A stretch of 64,000 nucleotides of DNA from Ruminococcus sp. (lineage in GTDB: Bacteria; Bacillota; Clostridia; Oscillospirales; Ruminococcaceae), in the NCBI GenBank assembly GCA_017460665.1, contig JAFUAO010000010.1, positions 62,001 to 126,000 of the forward strand, in the 5' to 3' direction. Shown piece after piece: positions 44,378-51,197 of this stretch (its first letter is position 1; every line of letters starts with the position of its first letter). The notes below the pieces were generated by a model, which saw nothing but the letters and a program-made list of their open reading frames with translations, had not been told where the DNA came from and searched no databases. Both the position numbers and the translations under genes were made by a program.

Positions 44378-44505
44378 CATAGTCGGTTTTGAGCTTGCCG
44401 CACTTTGATTTATCCCTGTTCTGCGTGGTTTCGGCGGTGTCTGTGATTGCGTTTGCAAATGGCTGTCTCGCAGTTTTCTCGCAGTTTTATTGTTAAATTA
44501 AATAC

Positions 44506-44594
44506 GCAGTGGTATCGAAGTGGTCATAACGGACATGACTCGAAATCATGATGCCCCTTGAGGGACGTGGGTTCGAATCCCACCCACTGCGCCA
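44506..44594 (+). tRNA. tRNA-Ser(CGA)
   Basis: 89 bases with the class II fold: acceptor stem GCAGTGG/CCACTGC, D arm, anticodon stem CATGA/TCATG with loop CTCGAAA (anticodon CGA, reading UCG), a long variable arm typical of serine tRNA, T arm GTGGG-TTCGAAT-CCCAC, discriminator G and encoded CCA (44592-44594). The gene lies at the border between the GC-rich core and the AT-richer accessory region. Confidence 0.95.
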
Positions 44595-44618
44595 GCGCGG
44601 AGCCCGCGCAGCCAATTT

Positions 44619-44650
44619 CGCGTCTCAGTTTTTCTGGGACGCGATTTTCA
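44619..44650 (+). terminator. terminator after tRNA-Ser
   Basis: Ten-base-pair stem CGCGTCTCAG/CTGGGACGCG with a TTTTT loop, followed by ATTTTC. Confidence 0.8.
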
Positions 44651-44698
44651 TTCCGCGCATTATACAAATACTGTACTCTTGATTAGGCGGTGACTATT

Positions 44699-45232
44699 AT
44701 GTCAAATTATGTTTGGAGTAAAATAATATGCGGCTTAGATACACTTGATAAAATTGTTATTGGAGATCCTACAAATCTTTCACATTCTATCATCTCATTC
44801 CATAAGTTATTCGATATTCCATATGACGATAGAGAAGCTCGCGGTGTTTTAGTGAAAAAACTTGCAGATAATTCTTATGAGCTAAAGTATTGTCAACGTT
44901 GGCGTTACCCCATTACTTCAATTATTCGTTTAATTGAAATATACCATGATGTGGTGTGGTATCTTGTTGAAGAAAACCACATCTACGTTTCAAAGTTTTA
45001 CTGGAACAATGGCGTTAAAGAAGATGTTATGGATATCGAATACCAGTATTATGATTGGTTAGATGAAAACCCAATATTTGATGGATCTCTTGATTATGGA
45101 GATGACGACGTCTGGTATTTCCTAAAAACGCTCAAAGACAACTGGATCAATTGGGAGAGCAACGATAATTTTGCAAGATACCTTGACGTTGCAGCACATA
45201 ATGTTGATCATCCATTTAAAAATCGACCTTAG
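44699..45232 (+). CDS. hypothetical protein, AT-rich gene
   Basis: 177 residues from the ATG at 44699 (AGGCGGTG nine bases before). Acidic and aromatic-rich (WYLVEENHIYVSKFYWNN, EYQYYDWLDENP), no signal peptide or membrane segment; family not recognised. Base composition is markedly more A+T-rich than all genes to the left, so it was probably gained with the accessory region that begins at the tRNA. Style resembles small cytoplasmic immunity proteins, but no toxin gene is next to it. Confidence 0.65.
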   Translation: MSNYVWSKIICGLDTLDKIVIGDPTNLSHSIISFHKLFDIPYDDREARGVLVKKLADNSYELKYCQRWRYPITSIIRLIEIYHDVVWYLVEENHIYVSKFYWNNGVKEDVMDIEYQYYDWLDENPIFDGSLDYGDDDVWYFLKTLKDNWINWESNDNFARYLDVAAHNVDHPFKNRP

Positions 45233-45234
45233 TT

Positions 45235-45464
45235 TTATGTATAAGCCTCTGAACATAGCTGTTCAGAGGCTTTTGTTCTTTCGTTTCGGCAGAAGTCAAC
45301 AAGAGCAGGCTTCGGAATAATGATCTTCTTGCCCAGTCTTATTGCTCCGAGACTTCCATTTTCACGAGCTCGCATGCCTGATCTTTTCCAATGCGGAGCA
45401 GCTTGGCTGCCTCTGGGACGGTAAGCACGTTCGGTTCGTTTCTGAACATTTCTGTATATCTCAT
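45235..45464 (-). pseudogene. excisionase-like helix-turn-helix gene, one-base frameshift
   Basis: From the ATG at 45464 (GGAGGGACGA just before) the frame reads MRYTEMFRNEPNVLTVPEAA then KLLRIGKDQACELVK, and stops soon after. The rest of the motif continues one frame over: NGSLGAIRLGKKIIIPKPAL then VDFCRNERTKAS. Adding one A to the run in GTGAAAATGG joins both parts into a typical Xis/helix-turn-helix excisionase of integrative elements (Tn916 type). Its C-terminal codons form one arm of the shared terminator. A site-specific element probably once used this gene to excise. Confidence 0.75.
45243..45275. terminator. bidirectional terminator
   Basis: Perfect 13-bp stem AAGCCTCTGAACA/TGTTCAGAGGCTT, loop TAGC, T-rich on the plus-strand side; it ends the gene at 44699 and overlaps the end of the excisionase remnant. 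Confidence 0.85.
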
Positions 45465-45544
45465 TCGTCCCTCCTGTAATTCTTTCGCTTGTGTTTCTCG
45501 TGTGATCTGAATTGTTCATTTTAATCTTTCCTTTACTTAGAATT

Positions 45545-45572
45545 AAAGGGTACGTTTTTTATCGTACCCTTT
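45545..45572. terminator. perfect inverted repeat, probable terminator
   Basis: Ten-base-pair arms AAAGGGTACG/CGTACCCTTT with an 8-base T-rich loop, placed just downstream of the DUF6809-like remnant (minus strand). Confidence 0.6.
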
Positions 45573-45592
45573 CCATTTTGATTGTTATGTTG

Positions 45593-45872
45593 TTATTTCA
45601 GGTTCTCGCTACTGCCGAACATCACGTCTATTATCAGTTCAGCGCAGTCGCGAAAGCCCTGTATGTAGCTTTCCGCTACCATTGTCTCGGACAGTTTTTT
45701 ATGAAAATCTGTAATCTCGTCGAGCTGTTTTTTTATCATCAGCTGACAACCTTTCCTTCAACGAATCGCACATATCAAGCAGCTCACGAGGTCGTTTGGC
45801 ATACTTAGACTCGCTCTTAACACTGTGCTGACATGGAGAAACATTTCCGTAGTATAGATCCTGCAACTTCAT
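45593..45872 (-). pseudogene. DUF6809-like small helical protein, one-base frameshift
   Basis: From the ATG at 45872 (AGGAGGTGACC before it) the frame encodes KLQDLYYGNVSPCQHSVKSE then SKYAKRPRELLDMCDSLKER and is thrown off in an A7 run. With six A it continues QLDEITDFHKKLSETMVAES then YIQGFRDCAELIIDVMFGSS to the TAA at 45593. The whole (about 92 residues) matches the helical DUF6809 proteins common on clostridial integrative elements (LYYGNI..P start, then a YxxGFRxGxxLxxE end). Function unknown. Confidence 0.7.
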
Positions 45873-46054
45873 TGCTGCGGTCACCTCCTGACCAACAATC
45901 ATACCACATCGCCCTGACGAAATCCATTCACCAGAACTACCGAATGTTGACTGTTGATACTGGGCAGAACCACTACACAATGAGCTTGTCACTGTCAACT
46001 ATTCCCTCACGCTAATTGCACATGATAACATATCACATACACATCAATCAGCTT

Positions 46055-46159
46055 TTATTCTTCCTCGCTCCGCTGATACCTGACAGCACTCTCGAAGTTT
46101 ATGATACCGTTTACGCGCCGTACTTCATCAGTTACCATTTCACGGAGCTTGAATATCAC
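46055..46159 (-). CDS. possible small protein, 34 residues
   Basis: Starts with GTG at 46159 directly after the stop of the ribbon-helix-helix gene (AGAGGTTGTCAC before it). It reads as a helical, charged peptide (VIFKLREMVTDEVRRVNGII then NFESAVRYQRSEEE). Coding character is plausible but rests on length and position only. Confidence 0.35.
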   Translation of the reverse strand: MIFKLREMVTDEVRRVNGIINFESAVRYQRSEEE

Positions 46160-46171
46160 ACGTGACAACCT

Positions 46172-46453
46172 CTACTCAGTCCCCATGATGTATCCCTCAA
46201 CGATGTGCGCTATCTGCGGCGCAAGGTACTCGACAAGTTCAGGCTTGTTTTGCATAAGGTGCGCGAAGTAGAAGCGGATAGCCTTCTCCATGAACTCAGT
46301 TTTTGTGCTGCAATTATCAGACTTGTAGAGACTTTCAACGGTCTTCATTGTCTCGGGATAAACGTACAGCGGAAACTTGATTTTCGGGGCGTAGACTCCA
46401 TCATAATTTGCCGAAACATCGGCATTCTTCTTGCTTTTTGCATTTTTTGACAT
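46172..46453 (-). CDS. ribbon-helix-helix type DNA-binding protein of mobile element
   Basis: 93 residues from the ATG at 46453 (GGGAGG eight bases before; two earlier in-frame ATGs are too close). A basic N-terminus (SKNAKSKKNA) leads into FPLYVYPETMKTVESLYKSD and STKTEFMEKAIRFYFAHL, the strand-helix-helix pattern of RHH/Arc-type proteins used for plasmid copy control or relaxosome assembly. It lies between element genes, upstream (in transcription) of the two remnants and after the DUF927-type ATPase, so a role in the element's replication or transfer is likely. Confidence 0.65.
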   Translation of the reverse strand: MSKNAKSKKNADVSANYDGVYAPKIKFPLYVYPETMKTVESLYKSDNCSTKTEFMEKAIRFYFAHLMQNKPELVEYLAPQIAHIVEGYIMGTE

Positions 46454-46588
46454 CAGCATTTTCCTCCCTTTTTTATTTTGACTCCAATGCGGTAAACTCA
46501 CAAATCGCGGAATATCGGCGGGCTTTGCCCGTCCGATGTGAACTGGCTGGCGCTTTGACGCCAGCTTTTATCCTGCAACCCAAAAATC

Positions 46589-48373
46589 TCAGCGATTTTT
46601 GCTGTTTTTGGCTTCTTCCATATCAGGGAACATCTTCGACTTATCCAGTACTGCCACGCTCATCTGACGGTCATCGGTGACGCGGACAGTCGTCGTGTTG
46701 CGCTTGCCCTTCACGACCATGATGCCGTCATCGACAAGCTGTTGTATCAGACTGTTCTTGCCAATGGAGAAGCTCTCGCCCATTTCTTTCGACAGCTTTA
46801 CCACCTCCGACAGCGCCGCATTCATGATGAGGTAGTAGTAATTGTCGTCCTCGAAGTCGATGAAGCCCTTGCGATTCATGTCGCAGTCGCTGCCAATGAC
46901 GTTGACACTGCACCTGCCGCTGTCGAGCAGACTTTTCAGCTTGTCGCAGAACTGATACGAATAGTTTTCGTTCTCGACAATGGAATTGTTTCTGACAGAA
47001 CTTGTGACGATTATGTTTCGGAACGAGCTTTTGTAGTTCTCCATGTCCTGCACACCAATTTCTTCTTTTGCATTGAGAAACGCAAGCAGGAAGTCGAAGC
47101 CTATCATCAGGTGCGCAAGAGTATCGGAAACTCTTGTGTGGAAAGATTCGCACCTTGTGAGCAGTTCCGCTGTGACATCAGCGCGGTATTTTTTGAATGT
47201 ATCTGACAGTCCCTGCACGAAACTTTTTTCATCGTCGCAGAGATATGTTTCGCGCAGCCAGACAACATAGCTGTGCATAATTGACGCAAGCACTCCGTCC
47301 GCCGCAAGCTGCTGATACTCAGTCATCAGCGCAAGGTCGATGTCGTCAGCTTTCATCTCGATGATGAAGTAACGCGCAAGACCACTCTGCGATATCTCGG
47401 GAACGTACTCTGCTGTGATAAGACACATACCTGTCGGAGGACGCGACGGCTGCAATTCGATTTTACTATTCAACCTTGCACGGCCAATGCGGTCACCGTA
47501 GAATCGAGCGAGGTTCTGCGCGGTACTTTTCATTTCGTAGTCTCCATAAGTATCATTCGGGTGCAGGTCGTCGACACAGGTCAGCACGTCCTTCAGCGAA
47601 TAGATGTTGCTGAGGATACTGTTCGCCGTGTCGTGAAACGACATAGGCAGAGTGCTCGCAGTGAAGCTGCCGAAGAACGAACACATCAACGCGGCTGTGG
47701 ATGACTTTCGCGTACCTGTTTTGCCGACCAGAGCAGTTATGAACTTCGGTTCACAGCTCGCCACTTTCAGGAAGTGCTCCAGCGGAGACAGAAATGTTAC
47801 CGCCAGCAGAGGCAGCATTACTCTCTGGGGAAGCAGACCATTTTCGAGAAGTGCCATGAGATAGAACAGCTTGTCCGAACTTGCAGGCGCACTCCAGTGA
47901 TATGCATTCAGCTTCCCCTGTAGCTCCACAGTGAACTCACTATCCGCAGACGGCATCAAGAACTCGTAACGCTCATCTATCTTTCGCCAGCCGGTCTGAC
48001 TGTACACTGTTCTGAACTCAACGTCAGCTTTGGTGCTCATTATCGCGTGGCGTATCTTGCCGAGAGTGTTATTCGCAGGCGAATACGAACCAAGCGAACC
48101 CCACTTCTCGATGAGCCACTTCATACTGTTCATATCGTCTGCGGTGACAGTCACTGTCGGCATTGTTGTACCATTGGAGTGTACAGCTCCGACCTCGAAC
48201 GCCTTGCGGCACTCGCTGCCGTCGTCGAAAGTTATCTCCGACTTCAGCACCGGAACGTAATCGCACAGTCTGACCGTTGTGATCTTTCCCTTTCGCTCAA
48301 CCGTTTCATAAAGGCAGCCGTCCCTGACGCAGTACGGCTCGTTGTAAATGTTGTTGTCGTAGTTTTCAGTCAT
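46589..48373 (-). CDS. DUF927/helicase-like ATPase of an integrative element
   Basis: 594 residues. A P-loop GKTGTRKS at 217-224 sits in a RecA/helicase-like domain (about 185-420) that follows LPLLAVTFLSPLEHFLKVA, the typical lead-in of DUF927-type proteins of phages and integrative elements, thought to act in element DNA replication. The region VVWLRETYLCDDEKS onward and a C-terminal winged-helix-like part (SKEMGESFSIGKNSLIQQLV) complete it. The reading frame is intact, unlike several neighbours. GAAAGGATGATTGA precedes the ATG. The 420-base region upstream has repeats that could be an origin. Confidence 0.7.
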   Translation of the reverse strand: MTENYDNNIYNEPYCVRDGCLYETVERKGKITTVRLCDYVPVLKSEITFDDGSECRKAFEVGAVHSNGTTMPTVTVTADDMNSMKWLIEKWGSLGSYSPANNTLGKIRHAIMSTKADVEFRTVYSQTGWRKIDERYEFLMPSADSEFTVELQGKLNAYHWSAPASSDKLFYLMALLENGLLPQRVMLPLLAVTFLSPLEHFLKVASCEPKFITALVGKTGTRKSSTAALMCSFFGSFTASTLPMSFHDTANSILSNIYSLKDVLTCVDDLHPNDTYGDYEMKSTAQNLARFYGDRIGRARLNSKIELQPSRPPTGMCLITAEYVPEISQSGLARYFIIEMKADDIDLALMTEYQQLAADGVLASIMHSYVVWLRETYLCDDEKSFVQGLSDTFKKYRADVTAELLTRCESFHTRVSDTLAHLMIGFDFLLAFLNAKEEIGVQDMENYKSSFRNIIVTSSVRNNSIVENENYSYQFCDKLKSLLDSGRCSVNVIGSDCDMNRKGFIDFEDDNYYYLIMNAALSEVVKLSKEMGESFSIGKNSLIQQLVDDGIMVVKGKRNTTTVRVTDDRQMSVAVLDKSKMFPDMEEAKNSKNR

Positions 48374-48796
48374 TCAATCATCCTTTCAAACTCGTTTTAT
48401 TTGCCCTCAATTTCGCCTTGAGAGCTCGTGTGGTGCAGTTATCCCTCCTTCCTCCGCAGGACGCCACAAACCGCGCACAAATGCGCGACACGCCGTCCTG
48501 CACCTATTATTTTACTAACAAACTACCAAGCACGGTCAAAGCACCTGATACAGAGCTTTTTCAGTGTTAGCAATTTACTATCACTGAACTAACAGCTACC
48601 GATTTTACTATCGGAACTCTGACCTGCGTGGCAGCAAGTTAGCAATTATTTTACAGGAGCCCTTGCGCAGTACCTTTGCCCTCTAATTATAGGGAACTGG
48701 GAGAGGCATTTTGATACCCTATTTCACATAACTTTCATATTACTTTGTAGAGTTGCATAAGAGCCGACTTAAAAAGCTCTCATTTTTATCGTCTCC
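48374..48796. other. gene-free repeat-rich region, candidate replication origin
   Basis: No open frame of note. It contains a CGCGCA/TGCGCG dyad near 48473-48490. Three copies of TTTACTA followed by (A/T)C lie between 48510 and 48620, with GTTAGCAATT twice. There are CAGTG/CACTG and CCGAT/ATCGG dyads, and AT-rich stretches. Repeats and dyads beside a replication-type ATPase fit an element origin or promoter control region. This is inference. Confidence 0.35.
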
Positions 48797-49071
48797 TTAC
48801 CTTAAAAACGAAAGGACTAATACAAATGATCGATGCGATGTACGATTACAGACAAGGCAATATTCACTCCGCTGAGTTTTCTGACGAGTTTAACAAGCTC
48901 TGTATCCCCTTTGAAAATTCTCTGAGCGAGGAGCAGATCGATGTATTCCACAAGATCCTCGACTGCGTGAGCGATACCGCCGCTGCTGAGCTGAGGGCTG
49001 CATACAAGGTCGGCTTCAAGGGCGGTGCGACTATGATGCAGAAAATTCAGGACTAATACAATCACAACATA
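48797..49071 (+). repeat. 275-bp direct repeat, copy 1
   Basis: Nearly identical to 55024-55298 (constant offset of 6227 bases, only a handful of differences), including the ribosome site and the whole small gene. Similarity begins at TTACCTTAAAAACG and ends at ACAACATA. Confidence 0.95.
48826..49056 (+). CDS. small helical protein, DUF6809-like, copy 1
   Basis: 76 residues, MIDAMYDYRQGNIHSAEFSD onward, predicted all-helical and acidic. The end AAYKVGFKGGATMMQKIQD resembles the conserved YxxGFxxGxxLM end of DUF6809 proteins on Firmicute mobile elements. GAAAGGACTAATACAA precedes the ATG. A second copy at 55053 differs at only three residues. Function unknown. Confidence 0.7.
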   Translation: MIDAMYDYRQGNIHSAEFSDEFNKLCIPFENSLSEEQIDVFHKILDCVSDTAAAELRAAYKVGFKGGATMMQKIQD

Positions 49072-49077
49072 AGGAAA

Positions 49078-49125
49078 GGGCTATGTCCTCCGTGACAGTG
49101 TGACGGAAGGCATAGCCCTGATTTT
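49078..49125. terminator. terminator between convergent genes
   Basis: Large hairpin GGGCTATG-CC-TCCGT with ACGGA-GG-CATAGCCC, interrupted by single bulges, followed on the plus strand by GATTTTTC. Confidence 0.8.
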
Positions 49126-49147
49126 TCTTTTTCAGAAACATATTCTA

Positions 49148-50023
49148 TTAGTTATGATCTTCTTTCAGCTTTTTCAGAAACAGCTCTGCTATCGGAGAAA
49201 ACACCTGATACTTCTTCCAGATGATGTACATATTCGTTTCCAGGGTGGGACTGATCGGGCGGAAACAAAGTCCGCTCTCTTCACTGGTGTCGATGAGGTG
49301 CTCAAAGGATAGCAGGTACCCCAGCCCTTCTTTCACAAACACAGAACCATTGTATGCGAGGTTTACCGTTCCTGCGAAGTTGAGCTTGTCCATATTGTCT
49401 CCGCACCAGCGTGGGAAGTCCACACGGATAGACTGCTCCGAACAGAACAGCGGCAGACCGTATAAATCATCAAGGGTAACATATTCTTTCTCTGCAAGGG
49501 GGCTGCTGCGAAGCATAACAAGCCCCCACTTGTCGCTTTCGGGGATCGAGAGATAGTTATACTTAGACAGATTAGGCGGCTCAACGATAACAGCGAGGTC
49601 AAGGATACCTCTGTCAAGACGTTCTGCAACAGGCTCGGTATCTCCGCTGAAAATGTGAAAGATAAAATTCGGGTACTGTTCCTTGAAGCTCTTGATACTT
49701 CGTGCAAGATACTTGATGAGATAGCTCTCCGCACACCCGATCCGGATCTCTCCGCCGATGATGTTGTCCAGTTGGCTGAACTCCTCGGCGGTCTTGTCCA
49801 CCATGGCAAGAATGTCCTCGGCACGCTTCCGCAGGAGCATACCCTCATCATTCAAGAGCATATTCTTATTCGTGCGGATAAACAGCTCATGGCCCAGCTC
49901 TTCCTCCAGCTTCTTGATCTCCTTAGAGAGCGAGGGCTGAGAGATGTGCAGGCGCTCGGCAGCCCTTGTCATGTTTTCCTCTCTTGCAATGGCAAGAAAA
50001 TAGCGTAATACCCGTATTTCCAT
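49148..50023 (-). CDS. LysR-family transcriptional regulator
   Basis: 291 residues: N-terminal winged helix-turn-helix (MEIRVLRYFLAIAREENMTRAAERLHISQPSLSKEIKKLE) and a C-terminal periplasmic-binding-like effector domain (from about residue 90). It is divergent from the hydrolase-flavodoxin/AKR-reductase genes, whose expression it most likely controls; LysR proteins of this subgroup often sit beside quinone/aldehyde reductase genes. A TGTCA/TGACA dyad over its own -35 suggests autoregulation. The effector is unknown. Confidence 0.92.
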   Translation of the reverse strand: MEIRVLRYFLAIAREENMTRAAERLHISQPSLSKEIKKLEEELGHELFIRTNKNMLLNDEGMLLRKRAEDILAMVDKTAEEFSQLDNIIGGEIRIGCAESYLIKYLARSIKSFKEQYPNFIFHIFSGDTEPVAERLDRGILDLAVIVEPPNLSKYNYLSIPESDKWGLVMLRSSPLAEKEYVTLDDLYGLPLFCSEQSIRVDFPRWCGDNMDKLNFAGTVNLAYNGSVFVKEGLGYLLSFEHLIDTSEESGLCFRPISPTLETNMYIIWKKYQVFSPIAELFLKKLKEDHN

Positions 50024-50050
50024 AGTACACCTCCGATAGTTGGTATCTTC

Positions 50051-50087
50051 ATTATAACCGATTTTGATATTCCTGTCAAGAATGACA
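50051..50087 (-). promoter_or_regulatory. lysR promoter with overlapping dyad
   Basis: Minus strand TTGACA (50074-50079), 17-bp spacer, TATAAT (50051-50056). The -35 box is half of the dyad TGTCA-AGAA-TGACA (50074-50087), a T-N11-A type LysR box. Confidence 0.8.
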
Positions 50088-50106
50088 AGCTATTCAAAAT
50101 AGGTAT

Positions 50107-50135
50107 TATACATATCACCGGATCTGTGTTATAAT
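50107..50135 (+). promoter_or_regulatory. promoter of hydrolase operon
   Basis: TATACA (50107-50112), 17-bp spacer, TATAAT (50130-50135), 24 bases before the hydrolase start. The poor -35 fits dependence on an activator such as the divergent LysR protein. Confidence 0.6.
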
Positions 50136-50159
50136 AAAATAAAAACGGAGGTATCTGAT

Positions 50160-51158
50160 ATGAAAGACGAAATGCTTGCTTTGACACAGGAATGGGATAA
50201 GACCTTCCCGCAGTCCAACAAGGTCGACCATAAAAAAATCACCTTCCACAACCGCTACGGTATAACTCTCGCCGCCGATATGTATGTTCCGAAGGATGCA
50301 GACGGAAAGCTCCCGGCGATCGCTGTGTGCGGACCCTTCGGCGCAGTCAAGGAGCAGTGCAGCGGTCTGTATGCTCAGACGCTTGCAGAGCGTGGATTCC
50401 TGACCATTGCCTTTGACCCGTCCTTTACGGGCGAAAGCGGCGGTATTCCCCGTTATGTAGCTTCGCCTGACATCAACACAGAGGACTTCTCAGCAGCCGT
50501 TGATTTCCTTAGTGTGCAGGAGAATGTTGAGCCTGAGCGTATCGGTATCCTCGGTATCTGCGGCTGGGGCGGTATGGCGATAAACGCTGCGGCTATGGAC
50601 ACCCGTATCAAGGCAACTGTCGCTTCTACCATGTACGATATGACCAGAGTCAACGCAAAGGGCTATTTCGATGAAGCCGACAACGCAGATGCACGTTATG
50701 CGATGAAGCAGGCTCTAAATGCTCAGCGCATAAAGGACTATAAGTCCGGCGAGTACGAGCTGGGCGGCGGAGTAGTGGATCCTCTGCCGGAGGACGCACC
50801 TTATTTCGTGAAGGACTACCACGCATACTACAAGACCGAGCGTGGCTATCACCCCCGCTCTCTCAACTCCAACGGCGGCTGGAACATCACATCGAGCCTG
50901 TCATTCATCAATATGCCGATCTTGCAGTACAGCAATGAGATACGCTCCGCTGTTATGGTAATGCACGGCGATAAGGCGCATTCCTTTTACTTCGGCAAGG
51001 ACGCTTATGAGGCTATGATCAAGGATAACCCCTATGCCGACAATAAGCAGCTGCTCGTGATCGAGGGGGCTTCCCATACCGATCTGTATGACGGCGGTGA
51101 GAATAACGCTATCCCGTTTGATAAGCTCGAAGCGTTTTATAATGAGTATCTGAAATAA
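50160..51158 (+). CDS. alpha/beta hydrolase with Cys nucleophile, dienelactone hydrolase-like
   Basis: 332 residues. The nucleophile elbow is GICGWGG with C134 in the place usually held by Ser. The acid and base are probably the Asp in MHGDKAHS and the His in EGASHTDLYD. A Cys elbow is typical of dienelactone hydrolases; the longer form with an inserted lid (about residues 145-235) resembles the YcjY/XynC-type hydrolases next to LysR regulators. Substrate unknown. It is the first gene of the unit running to the FMN reductase at 52902, 39 bases before the next gene. CGGAGGTATCTGAT precedes the ATG. Confidence 0.85.
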   Translation: MKDEMLALTQEWDKTFPQSNKVDHKKITFHNRYGITLAADMYVPKDADGKLPAIAVCGPFGAVKEQCSGLYAQTLAERGFLTIAFDPSFTGESGGIPRYVASPDINTEDFSAAVDFLSVQENVEPERIGILGICGWGGMAINAAAMDTRIKATVASTMYDMTRVNAKGYFDEADNADARYAMKQALNAQRIKDYKSGEYELGGGVVDPLPEDAPYFVKDYHAYYKTERGYHPRSLNSNGGWNITSSLSFINMPILQYSNEIRSAVMVMHGDKAHSFYFGKDAYEAMIKDNPYADNKQLLVIEGASHTDLYDGGENNAIPFDKLEAFYNEYLK

Positions 51159-51197
51159 ACGAAACGCATAAACAGGGCGGAATGAGGTGAAATAGGT

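Noticed and set aside
45512..45808. Plus-strand 98-codon frame through the DUF6809-like remnant
   Set aside because: The minus strand shows recognisable protein after one base change; the plus frame has no ribosome site or family resemblance.
45880..46050. N-terminal extension of the DUF6809-like remnant reading SSLCSGSAQYQQSTFGSSG
   Set aside because: It crosses the AGGAGG ribosome site and has low-complexity Ser/Gly content; family members begin at the KLQDLYYGN segment.
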